IMG/VR virus record: IMGVR_UViG_3300021197_001653
Location: 1 to 64,000 of that record
Reading direction: 5' to 3' (one strand)
Source: a virus
DNA length: 64,000 nt
The notes under the pieces are model-generated. The model was not told where the DNA came from, ran no database searches, and saw only the letters and a program-made list of their open reading frames with translations. Shown here in pieces: positions 1 through 5,940 of this stretch (position 1 is its first letter; every line of letters begins with the position of its first letter). The translations under genes and the position numbers were made by a program.

Positions 1-13
1 TGTTTTAATTTTT

Positions 14-220
14 TTAATTTAAATTTATACTTCTGCTTAAAATAATTATAATAATCCATATATTAAATATAGGGATTATACTAAATATAATAGCAAATAT
101 AAATGTTTTTTTATCATATCCATATTGGAACTTTTTTATTGTACACATTAATAATATTATGTGAAATAATAATAATGATATTATATATAATATTTTTAAA
201 TTTATAAGTAATTCATCCAT
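14..220 (-). CDS. Small two-helix membrane protein, unknown function
   Basis: A 68-residue leftward ORF that is mostly hydrophobic. Two membrane segments are visible, at about residues 6-26 and 42-62, separated by a short basic and aromatic loop (KKFQYGYDKK). No known family is recognised. Its start touches the stop of the next upstream gene at 220, so the two are probably translated together. It is the last gene of a leftward run of tiny membrane-protein genes near the window edge. A role at the host inner membrane is inferred from hydrophobicity and early position only. Confidence 0.6.
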   Translation of the reverse strand: MDELLINLKILYIISLLLFHIILLMCTIKKFQYGYDKKTFIFAIIFSIIPIFNIWIIIIILSRSINLN

Positions 221-456
221 TATAAAAAATGTTTTATTTTAATATAATTTCTGTACCATATATATGATATACAAATCCATACTATAATGCTATAATAAGG
301 TTTATTACATAATATACACAATATAAGAGTAAATACACTTGTTATAAATGTATATTTAACTAATATATATTCATAATCTGATTTTATTTTCACACTAATT
401 AATACTGATATTGCAAAAATTGATGTAATTATAATTGATATTAATACTATATCCAT
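220..456 (-). CDS. Small membrane protein with three hydrophobic segments
   Basis: A 78-residue leftward ORF, nearly all hydrophobic, with three likely membrane segments (about residues 2-22, 31-50 and 54-68). Upstream of its ATG the minus strand reads AAAAACATTATG, the same start context seen before several other tiny genes in this cluster. It is followed without a gap by the 14-220 gene. No family is recognised. Strong hydrophobicity, conserved start context and tight packing support a real gene; function is unknown. Confidence 0.6.
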   Translation of the reverse strand: MDIVLISIIITSIFAISVLISVKIKSDYEYILVKYTFITSVFTLILCILCNKPYYSIIVWICISYIWYRNYIKIKHFL

Positions 457-475
457 AATGTTTTTATTTTTTAAT

Positions 476-670
476 TTATTCTAAATATTCATGTAATAAA
501 GCTATTATTAAAAACATTGCAATAATAAATACTATACCTATAACAAATAATCCTACTGCACCATCACTTGACAATGATGACCACATATCTAAAATACGTG
601 AAATGTACATTGATAACATTATTACATATAATAATGCAAATGATATTATATATTTTGATTTTGTGTTCAT
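476..670 (-). CDS. Small two-helix membrane protein
   Basis: A 64-residue leftward ORF with two hydrophobic stretches (about residues 8-25 and 40-58) separated by a polar loop with Ser and Asp, ending in an acidic tail (HEYLE). The start overlaps the end of the 667-921 gene by four bases, an ATGA-type overlap typical of coupled translation. No family is recognised. It belongs to the same set of tiny membrane genes as its downstream neighbours. Confidence 0.6.
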   Translation of the reverse strand: MNTKSKYIISFALLYVIMLSMYISRILDMWSSLSSDGAVGLFVIGIVFIIAMFLIIALLHEYLE

Positions 671-921
671 AATATTCTTTTTATTTCGTTATTAATATTT
701 GTTTTATATTTTGCATGTAATATTCTTTTCTTAACTCTACATAATAATACTTCAAAACTTCTTTTTGTATAATAATTAAATTTAGGATAAAGCATTTTAA
801 TTATTAAATTTTTATCCCATACATCGTTGATATTCATTGATAATAATATATCTATTAAACTATCTGTAATTATAGGAGCTGTTAATTGTCTAGGTCTTGA
901 TACACTTTTTATATGTTTCAT
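667..921 (-). CDS. Small basic soluble protein, unknown
   Basis: An 84-residue leftward ORF, soluble and rich in Lys and Arg, with a C-terminal helical half (KRSFEVLLCRVKKRILHAKYK) that could bind nucleic acid or a partner protein. It overlaps the start of the 476-670 gene and shares its first base with the stop of the 921-1637 gene, so three genes are stacked without gaps. The middle part (residues 18-60) resembles a small helix-turn-helix by spacing, but I cannot confirm a fold. No family recognised. Confidence 0.6.
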   Translation of the reverse strand: MKHIKSVSRPRQLTAPIITDSLIDILLSMNINDVWDKNLIIKMLYPKFNYYTKRSFEVLLCRVKKRILHAKYKTNINNEIKRIL

Positions 922-1637
922 TATAATTTTTCTTTAACCCATTGTTCACTTAATTGTGTCCCATGAAATGTCCATGATTTCTTACAATGAGATGTATTAT
1001 ACATCGCTTGTGCACCGTCTAAGAAAGCTAATTTACATTTTACTTCCATTTCCTTTCTATCCCAACTATCCTTAATTGGATGAATAGTTATTGTGTTATG
1101 TGAATCTATTTTAAGTTTATAATCATGTAATTTTAAAGGATTATTAAATGGATTATTATAGTCCTTATTAACAGGTTTATACTCAACCATAACCTTATCA
1201 ATACCACCTTCTTTACAATATTTTTCAATAAATGCTTGTGATGGTTGAGGTAAACTATCTTTATAAAACATAGCTTTATATGTTGCAGTAGCTATTTTTT
1301 CTATTTTCAAAGATTTATCAGTAGTTGCTATGATTTTTCTACATTTATATTGTACAATTGAATTAAAATCTTTAAAATTAGACCAAACACTATTTCTATT
1401 AGTGTTACTAGTGGCTTGATATATCTTATTTAAATATATAAACCAATCACCTTCTTTAATTTCTTCATCTGTTGTGAAGTATAGGTGTTGATAAGACATA
1501 TATTTACTTGTATCAACAGCATGATTATAGAAATGTTTATTAGATTTATGTATTAATAAATCTAAACTATTATTATAAATAATATCTGTCTTTTCTTCTG
1601 TTGGTAACATTATTACCTTTGCTCTTTTAAGTTCCAT
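921..1637 (-). CDS. Conserved Bacteroidota-phage protein of unknown function
   Basis: A 238-residue leftward ORF. The sequence style is familiar from many gut and Bacteroidota phages: an N-terminal KRAKVIMLPTEEKTDI segment, a central TTDEEIKEGDWF segment, then CRKIIATTDKSL, a LPQPSQAFIEKYC segment and a C-terminal KDSWDRKEM segment. Such proteins often occur in several copies per phage, but no activity is known to me. It is the first leftward gene after the large gene-free block at 1640-2507 and starts with ATG at 1637. No leftward promoter of the Bacteroidota type was found directly upstream, so it may be transcribed through the structured block. Confidence 0.8.
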   Translation of the reverse strand: MELKRAKVIMLPTEEKTDIIYNNSLDLLIHKSNKHFYNHAVDTSKYMSYQHLYFTTDEEIKEGDWFIYLNKIYQATSNTNRNSVWSNFKDFNSIVQYKCRKIIATTDKSLKIEKIATATYKAMFYKDSLPQPSQAFIEKYCKEGGIDKVMVEYKPVNKDYNNPFNNPLKLHDYKLKIDSHNTITIHPIKDSWDRKEMEVKCKLAFLDGAQAMYNTSHCKKSWTFHGTQLSEQWVKEKL

Positions 1638-1639
1638 TT

Positions 1640-2507
1640 GTTTACTTTTAAGATTATTACTATAAGCTGAGTGTTGACTTATTATATTATCATTTTATAT
1701 TGTTTCCAATATTATCACACACAATGTATTACTACATGTAGATAACATACTCACGATTTAAAGTCATCGCGACTTATTACTATAAAGTATATAAGTTCAT
1801 TTTCATACCAACTTCCTTACGGGATTCAAAGACTGTCATCTTTTAGATAAATATTATTCAATTCCTTCATATCAAGTCTTGCGAACTATTAATGTCATCA
1901 TATTGCAGATGAATAAGAGTATTGTAACTCTATAGTCTAGAAGTGTTTTGCTTTTTTTTTATGCTTAAAAATAAAAATAAATGATTGGATTAGATAGAAG
2001 TCTCTTCTAGTTGTATATCGTACTGTCTTTTGAACAGCCAAAGATACCAACTCCTATCTATTTTCAGGTGTCACCCTTACTAACTTAATTACTATTTCAT
2101 CCCCATATTTCTATGATGATTACTATTGCAATTATAATAACAACTTCGCTTCTGACTGGCAGCTACTATCATTATTTATTAAACTATTTATTGGTAATTT
2201 CTTACCTCAATATCCCTTTCCATTAAGATATATATAACTCTCCTACTCTGATGAGCCATTCCAAATTATACATTGTTTAATACCTTTCAGTGACATGCAT
2301 ATATAAATGCATGGCAATAAGACTACTCATTTAATAATAGTTTCTTATCACTTTATTCCATTACTGGGTTATCCTACGGCTACGAAGGCTAGCCATTTAC
2401 TATTTACTGTTTGTTATTCCTTATACATCAGATTACATGTATCTCTAGCTTCTTTTTGTTTCAGGATTTCCGCTTTCCCCCCTAATACAACGCTCACTGT
2501 TGTATTA
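1640..2507 (-). ncRNA. Candidate large structured non-coding RNA block
   Basis: About 860 bases with no convincing gene on either strand, flanked by leftward genes. It is locally much richer in G+C than its flank (24 of 60 at 2341-2400 against 10 of 60 at 2521-2580). On the minus strand I can draw many hairpins. There is a 9-bp stem at 2483-2491/2499-2507, stems at 2423-2428/2437-2442 and 2378-2382/2390-2394, and a 7-bp stem at 2294-2300/2307-2313. Two stems are closed by GAAA tetraloops (2193-2197/2202-2206 and 1697-1702/1707-1712). A stacked rod spans 1991-2060, and a bulged stem spans 1773-1795. A perfect 6-bp pairing joins 2290-2295 with 2069-2074 and would enclose a ~220-base domain. T-rich sequence near 1957-1980 (minus strand) could end one RNA of ~530 bases. 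The size resembles phage-borne GOLLD or ROOL RNAs, but class membership is not shown. Confidence 0.5.
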
Positions 2508-2711
2508 TTTTATTTTAAAAATTATTATTAATATACAACAAATTAAACCTATTATGTATATTATTGCAGATGCATTAAATAATTTATTTATTTTAGAATA
2601 TAATTTATATCCATTTTCACTCCATCCATGATCACTATATTCATAGTGACACCAATTTATTATACTTATAAGTACAATTATTAATGTTGATATTATTAGA
2701 TATTCTTTCAT
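2505..2711 (-). CDS. Small two-helix membrane protein
   Basis: A 68-residue leftward ORF with hydrophobic segments at about residues 4-20 and 47-66, separated by a polar stretch rich in Tyr, His and Ser. Its stop codon lies inside the last base pairs of the 9-bp hairpin that begins the structured block downstream. The hairpin could therefore protect the mRNA end or begin the candidate RNA. No family recognised. Confidence 0.55.
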   Translation of the reverse strand: MKEYLIISTLIIVLISIINWCHYEYSDHGWSENGYKLYSKINKLFNASAIIYIIGLICCILIIIFKIK

Positions 2712-2720
2712 TATTTTTAA

Positions 2721-2849
2721 CTATTGTATCATGGCACATATAAATGCTATGATGATTAATAAAAATCCAATTATGTCAGTTGTTGGATCATCTGTGTTCT
2801 CACCAAATAATAATAGTAAGATACCTATTATAAACATAAATGTTAACAT
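2721..2849 (-). CDS. 42-residue membrane peptide
   Basis: Short leftward ORF, start ATG at 2849 and stop TAG at 2721-2723. The product is a hydrophobic N-terminal segment (about residues 2-14), a polar acidic loop GENTDDPTTD, and a second hydrophobic segment (about residues 26-40), so a helical hairpin in the membrane. The start is preceded by TAATATTATG on the minus strand, similar to other starts in this cluster. It fills the space between two other leftward genes, which supports translation. Function unknown. Confidence 0.5.
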   Translation of the reverse strand: MLTFMFIIGILLLLFGENTDDPTTDIIGFLLIIIAFICAMIQ

Positions 2850-2862
2850 AATATTAGTAATT

Positions 2863-3081
2863 TTATTTTATTAAATATGTTTTAAAGCCATTATTAATTA
2901 TGTAATGATTATAAAGTGCATTAACATAATTAGCATATTTAGCTCGTCCTTCATGAACTCTTAATCTCTCCAGCTCATGTTGTTGAACTAATACTAACCT
3001 ATAAGGTTGAAATAATAGTTCTTTGATTTTATCTGCTACAGATAGGTGATTTTTATCTGATATCCAATTATTTTGTGACAC
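2863..3081 (-). CDS. Small soluble protein, unknown
   Basis: A 72-residue leftward ORF that must start at GTG (3081) because no upstream in-frame ATG is present. It is polar and helical, with a segment QQHELERLRVHEGRAKYANY that looks amphipathic. It lies five bases downstream of the stop of the Cys-rich mini-gene. No family is recognised. It is one of the few non-membrane products in this cluster. Confidence 0.5.
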   Translation of the reverse strand: MSQNNWISDKNHLSVADKIKELLFQPYRLVLVQQHELERLRVHEGRAKYANYVNALYNHYIINNGFKTYLIK

Positions 3082-3086
3082 TGTTT

Positions 3087-3212
3087 TTAAGATTTAGTTC
3101 GTTTAACTATTTTAATTATCCTAGATGTATTACAATTACATTTACCACATTTACATCGTCTAGTTCTAGCATGTAATGATACGGCTCGTCTTGTTCTTTC
3201 CTTTATTGGCAT
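3087..3212 (-). CDS. 41-residue Cys-cluster (zinc-binding type) basic peptide
   Basis: Short leftward ORF, ATG at 3212 and stop at 3087-3089. The product is strongly basic (ERTRRA, ARTRRCKCGKCNC, KIVKRTKS) and holds four cysteines in a CxCxxCxC cluster at residues 20-27, a spacing suited to one metal ion. The start overlaps the last codons of the upstream membrane gene by ten bases, so translation is likely coupled. Basic charge plus a metal knuckle suggests nucleic-acid or protein binding; this is inference. Confidence 0.55.
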   Translation of the reverse strand: MPIKERTRRAVSLHARTRRCKCGKCNCNTSRIIKIVKRTKS

Positions 3213-3382
3213 GATATTACTATGTTAGTGAATAATAATATATCTATTGTGTATATTATTGATGATATAAATGCATATACTCCAAATGTTGTTGGATACT
3301 CTTCAGTATTTAATATTCTATCCACATATATTAATGTGAATAAGATAGTTATAAATACCATTATTGTTTTAAATATTATCAT
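3203..3382 (-). CDS. 59-residue membrane peptide
   Basis: Leftward ORF, ATG at 3382 preceded by AAAAAACAACATTATG on the minus strand, the cluster's characteristic start context; stop at 3203-3205. The product has hydrophobic segments at about residues 2-20 and 34-56. It overlaps the Cys-rich mini-gene that follows. A rightward ORF on the other strand is judged a shadow. The structured element at 3411-3507 sits directly upstream and could control this gene. Confidence 0.5.
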   Translation of the reverse strand: MIIFKTIMVFITILFTLIYVDRILNTEEYPTTFGVYAFISSIIYTIDILLFTNIVISCQ

Positions 3383-3410
3383 AATGTTGTTTTTTAAATT
3401 AATTAAAAAT

Positions 3411-3507
3411 AACTCTCACAAGGTTCCACCTTGCTATTAACTACAGATTATAAATGTGTATTTGCAAATTATGCATTTAATAAATATCCTTACGTTGGAT
3501 GAGAGTT
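3411..3507 (-). promoter_or_regulatory. Structured RNA element, closed three-way junction candidate
   Basis: An inter-gene segment whose ends pair perfectly over 8 bp (3411-3418 with 3500-3507, minus strand AACTCTCA and TGAGAGTT). Directly against this stem is a 5-bp hairpin CAAGG-loop-CCTTG (3419-3423/3429-3433). The rest contains an AT-rich palindromic stretch around 3470-3479 that could form a third arm. On the minus strand it ends ~28 bases before the ATG of the 59-residue membrane gene. The layout is that of a cis-regulatory RNA or small riboswitch-like element; no known class is recognised. Confidence 0.4.
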
Positions 3508-3520
3508 TTTAGTTGCATAA

Positions 3521-3721
3521 TTATGTAAATTTAAATATTGGTATATTAATATCAACATGATATGTAATAATACAATATATTATTGTTAAAGTAAGATATA
3601 TTATTGTTAAAGCACAACCACCTAATCCATTACCTTCTTGTTCCATATAACTTATATATCTTAAGAATAAAATTGATACTATTATCCATATTACCCAATC
3701 TAAGATGTGTATTGTTATCAT
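3521..3721 (-). CDS. Small two-helix membrane protein
   Basis: A 66-residue product if translation begins at the ATG at 3721, which follows AATAATAACATTATG, the cluster's start context. A GTG further upstream at 3742 would add seven residues but lies inside the end of the previous gene, so I prefer the ATG. Two hydrophobic segments are visible (about residues 8-24 and 36-53) with an acidic and Gly-rich loop between them. Unknown function. Confidence 0.55.
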   Translation of the reverse strand: MITIHILDWVIWIIVSILFLRYISYMEQEGNGLGGCALTIIYLTLTIIYCIITYHVDINIPIFKFT

Positions 3722-3728
3722 AATGTTA

Positions 3729-3926
3729 TTATTTATATTCACCTTTCCATACTATAATACCTCTAAGTATTCTTACTATTAAAGCTATTGGAGCAAATAC
3801 TATATTAGCTAAAACAAAAAATGTTTGTGTTTCATAATCATCATCATAGAAATCATGTTGAGATGCATTAAATACACCATAAAATATCCAAAATGTTGTT
3901 ATTAATATTATTTCTAATGTTGTCAT
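3729..3926 (-). CDS. Small membrane protein
   Basis: A 65-residue leftward ORF. Residues 3-18 and about 34-55 are hydrophobic and flank a very acidic loop (HDFYDDDYETQ). The start is preceded by AAAACAATAACATTATG, identical over 17 bases to the sequence before the next upstream gene (4077). This points to duplicated start regions or a shared translation signal. Function unknown. Confidence 0.55.
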   Translation of the reverse strand: MTTLEIILITTFWIFYGVFNASQHDFYDDDYETQTFFVLANIVFAPIALIVRILRGIIVWKGEYK

Positions 3927-3930
3927 AATG

Positions 3931-4077
3931 TTATTGTTTTCTTAATCTTCTTGATTTTCTTACTAATTTAGCTACTTTATCAAAACCTATATCTCTGACT
4001 TTTTTACTAAATAAAGGTGTATCAGTATACCAAAATGGTACTGTCCAACCTCTAACTTTCTTTTGCCACCATTTCAT
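3931..4077 (-). CDS. 48-residue basic peptide
   Basis: Short leftward ORF, ATG at 4077, stop at 3931-3933. The product begins MKWWQKKVRGWTVPFWY and ends in a strongly basic helix (KLVRKSRRLRKQ). Tryptophans and aromatic residues cluster in the first 17 positions. It follows the same 17-base start context as its downstream neighbour. The mix of Trp and basic residues suggests binding at a membrane surface or to nucleic acid, which is inference only. Confidence 0.5.
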   Translation of the reverse strand: MKWWQKKVRGWTVPFWYTDTPLFSKKVRDIGFDKVAKLVRKSRRLRKQ

Positions 4078-4084
4078 AATGTTA

Positions 4085-4400
4085 TTGTTTTATATTTAAT
4101 TATGTTAATGTATAAAATATAGATATTAAATCCCCTTTACTTGTCATTGACTCACACCTAATTTAAAGAGATAAAATAGTGCTTTAGTATTAATATCTAT
4201 ACTAAATATAACTAAGGTGTAATCTCTATAGATTAAGTTTAACTAACTATACCTTGTTATGTGATAATGATTATTTTTAGCTATAGTATTAATGAAGAGA
4301 ATGATATTTTGATTACTTACCCGATTGGATAAATAGGTGAGATAGGATAGTACCACCCTTACATACCCTATCATATCAAACCCTTCACAATACCTTGTGT
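4085..4400 (-). other. Gene-free region with nested hairpins
   Basis: About 315 bases between leftward genes with no convincing ORF. On the minus strand several pairings are visible. GATAGG pairs with CCTATC in the segment 4338-4373. A 5-bp stem with a 4-base loop lies at 4221-4234. A 7-bp stem TTAGTAT/ATACTAA lies at 4173-4194 and is itself flanked by an ACACCT/AGGTGT pair. This could be a 5-prime leader or a small RNA. The signal is weaker than in the 1640-2507 block and much of the rest is simple AT-rich sequence. Confidence 0.3.
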
Positions 4401-4401
4401 G

Positions 4402-4578
4402 TTAGTTCTTGCTAAATTTAACAAGTGGTTTATTCTTACCTTCAGTAATGGAAGTTGTAGCCATATTAAGCATACCTAAGACTTCCATTTGGTTCTCTGT
4501 ACCTCTTGAACACATTGATAATTCTAATGGTCCTGAATCAGGTCCTGTTACTGTAATAGTTAATGTTCTTTTTTTCAT
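4402..4578 (-). CDS. 58-residue soluble protein, unknown
   Basis: Leftward ORF, ATG at 4578 and stop at 4402-4404. The product is soluble: a beta-like N-terminus (KKRTLTITVTGPDSGPLEL), a central helix with several Met residues (QMEVLGMLNMATTSI) and a basic C-terminus. A rightward ORF on the opposite strand is judged a shadow because its product is not convincing. It sits downstream of the terminator that closes the 147-residue gene, so it may depend on read-through. No family recognised. Confidence 0.55.
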   Translation of the reverse strand: MKKRTLTITVTGPDSGPLELSMCSRGTENQMEVLGMLNMATTSITEGKNKPLVKFSKN

Positions 4579-4689
4579 GATAGTAATTGTTTGTTTATTC
4601 TTTTAATAATAAGTATAGTATAATGATAATAAGGAATATGTCCATAATTATAAGTTTAAGTTAGTTTATGTTCCGCCAAGGTTTTATAA

Positions 4690-4726
4690 TAAAAAAGAAA
4701 TAGAGAAGTGACTTAACACCTCTCTA
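4690..4726 (-). terminator. Intrinsic terminator after the 147-residue gene
   Basis: On the minus strand a hairpin AGAGAgGTG / CACtTCTCT (4702-4725, one mismatch, 6-base loop) is followed by a T-rich tract (complement of 4691-4700). It lies ~27 bases beyond the stop of the leftward 147-residue gene. Confidence 0.6.
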
Positions 4727-4752
4727 CTCTTTATAGTTCTCTAACCAACTAT

Positions 4753-5196
4753 TTAATTAGTTAATGGTTCTCCAGTCTTACTAGCAGCTACAGCAGGAAC
4801 AATCTCATCAGCAAATGCTCCAAACATAGCATCTAAACCTTCATTGTCTGTTGGTACACCACTTAAGTGAGACATTCTACCCAAGAATACATGCTTACCC
4901 TCTTCCTTAGTAGAAGGCACTTTGTTGATAGTAGTCAAATACTCACTACCAACTGCAAATGTACCATTAGCCTCAGTCATACGAGTGATAGTCTTCTCAG
5001 CTATCTGTACAGTCAACGCTATCTTGTTATCACCAACTAATACATTGGCAAGCTTGTAGCGCTTAGTTTCTTTTTCAGCATTAACATATGTCAACCAGCC
5101 TTCATCTTTCAATGAGATTGCACTGTTTAACATTGTTGTTCCAATTAAGTCAATGCTGTTGCTTAATGGGTTGAACTTTTGAATAAATCCTTTCAT
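4753..5196 (-). CDS. 147-residue protein, first leftward gene, unknown function
   Basis: A leftward ORF with a base composition unlike its neighbours: 24 of 60 bases are G or C at 4801-4860 and again at 4981-5040, in a region where many segments are far lower. The product is soluble, with a segment rich in small and polar residues in the middle and an Ala/Val-rich C-terminus (FADEIVPAVAASKTGEPLTN). No catalytic motif is seen and I do not recognise a family. It is the first gene left of the divergent promoter region and has its own terminator, so it is probably an abundant early transcript. Richer codon use could reflect high expression or separate origin. Confidence 0.75.
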   Translation of the reverse strand: MKGFIQKFNPLSNSIDLIGTTMLNSAISLKDEGWLTYVNAEKETKRYKLANVLVGDNKIALTVQIAEKTITRMTEANGTFAVGSEYLTTINKVPSTKEEGKHVFLGRMSHLSGVPTDNEGLDAMFGAFADEIVPAVAASKTGEPLTN

Positions 5197-5235
5197 CTTA
5201 TACGTGTTTAATGATTATACATTCGTTATTAATAT

Positions 5236-5261
5236 TACCCCTAGAGGGTATCGCAAAAGTA
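5236..5261 (-). promoter_or_regulatory. Candidate leftward promoter with start-site hairpin
   Basis: On the minus strand a TACTTTTG box (5254-5261) matches the Bacteroidota -7 consensus TAnnTTTG. No good -33 box is found 20 bases upstream. A 5-bp hairpin (TACCC-loop-GGGTA, 5236-5250) would lie at the start of the transcript for the 147-residue gene. Confidence 0.45.
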
Positions 5262-5335
5262 AAAAAGAGTGGGGGTTGATGTTTAAGTTGATTCACGTAT
5301 CCATCAAAGTTTTTTAAAAATAATTCCTAAAAAAT

Positions 5336-5366
5336 TTTTTTATTCCAATTATTTTTTGTATCTTTG
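5336..5366 (+). promoter_or_regulatory. Rightward promoter, Bacteroidota type
   Basis: The -7 box TATCTTTG (5359-5366) sits ~26 bases before the first rightward gene. The -33 position holds only a T-run. This box and the leftward one at 5254 form the divergent early control region. Confidence 0.55.
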
Positions 5367-5391
5367 TATAATAAATTAAAAATATAATATT

Positions 5392-5631
5392 ATGATAATA
5401 GAATTTAAAGAGGAGAATTGGGAGGAAATAGAGGCATTAAAGATTGCTAGACTTAATCAAGTAAAGGAATACATGAAAGAAGAAGGTTTAGACATTAATA
5501 CTTATAATATGGGTCTTATTAAGTCACCAGCTACTGAACTAATAGAGATAGACCTATCTAAAGTAAACCCTAAGCAATTTAGACATATAAAAAGAATACT
5601 TTCAGGTAAATATGATAAATTTGAAAAATAA
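5392..5631 (+). CDS. Small acidic helical protein, unknown
   Basis: A 79-residue protein, first of the rightward early genes. It begins with a charged helix (EFKEENWEEIEALKIARLNQ) and ends with a basic segment. No motif or family is recognised. It is followed within 13 bases by another strong promoter, so it may be a single-gene transcript. Confidence 0.65.
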   Translation: MIIEFKEENWEEIEALKIARLNQVKEYMKEEGLDINTYNMGLIKSPATELIEIDLSKVNPKQFRHIKRILSGKYDKFEK

Positions 5632-5643
5632 ATCACTTTTTCC

Positions 5644-5674
5644 TTGTATATGTCAAATATTTTTCGTACCTTTG
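5644..5674 (+). promoter_or_regulatory. Strong Bacteroidota-type promoter with phage-specific extension
   Basis: TTG (5644-5646), 20 bases, then TACCTTTG (5667-5674) followed by CAT. The 13 bases CTTGTATATGTCA are identical to those in the promoter at 7487-7517, which suggests a shared regulator or an extended early promoter. Confidence 0.75.
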
Positions 5675-5705
5675 CATAAGTATTAATAAAAAGATATAAA
5701 TAAAG

Positions 5706-5939
5706 ATGTATAAAATATTTGAAGATATACAAGTACAACTCTTGTATTATAAGTATCACTATTATGAAAAGAGTGAATCAGTAGTAACAGATCATCAGTA
5801 TGATGTATTAGAAAAGATAAGTAAAGATCTAGCTAAAGCATTAAATATAAAAGATACCTGCTATAGTTGTATTCACAACATGGTAGGATTTAGTAAGAAT
5901 AGCCCTTATTGGGACAAAGTAAAAGAAAGATTAATATAA
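5706..5939 (+). CDS. Small protein, NAD-ligase-Ia-like N-terminal segment
   Basis: A 77-residue protein. Residues 6-38 (YYKYHYYEKSESVVTDHQYD then VLEKISKDL) resemble the helix-turn-helix start of the NAD-dependent ligase Ia domain, where a YY..d...sDaeYD..... pattern is typical. The rest of a ligase is absent, so any such link would be to the Ia module alone. A C-x-x-C pair near residue 54 (CYSCIH) is also present. The next gene begins two bases after its stop. Function unknown. Confidence 0.65.
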   Translation: MYKIFEDIQVQLLYYKYHYYEKSESVVTDHQYDVLEKISKDLAKALNIKDTCYSCIHNMVGFSKNSPYWDKVKERLI

Positions 5940-5940
5940 T

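Noticed and set aside
1991-2060. tRNA-like fold with a 7-bp end stem and a CTTTTGA loop
   Set aside because: The end stem and one loop look tRNA-like, but the arms form a stacked rod, there is no T-arm TTCRA motif, and spacing does not fit; kept as part of the structured block.
2248-2255. CTGATGAG, a hammerhead ribozyme core box (plus strand)
   Set aside because: No matching GAAA box and flanking stems were found nearby, so chance is more likely.
1640-2507. Group I or group II intron
   Set aside because: I saw no clear P/Q/R/S elements, no domain V pattern and no homing-endonuclease or maturase ORF; also no split gene flanks it.
2307-2531. Rightward 74-codon ORF inside the gene-free block
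   Set aside because: Its product looks like translated random sequence, it lies on the strand opposite to neighbouring genes, and it covers several hairpins of the candidate RNA.
3222-3440. Rightward 72-codon ORF
   Set aside because: The opposite strand holds a better gene (3203-3382) with the cluster's start context and overlap with its neighbour.
4409-4606. Rightward 65-codon ORF
   Set aside because: Shadow of the leftward 58-residue gene at 4402-4578.
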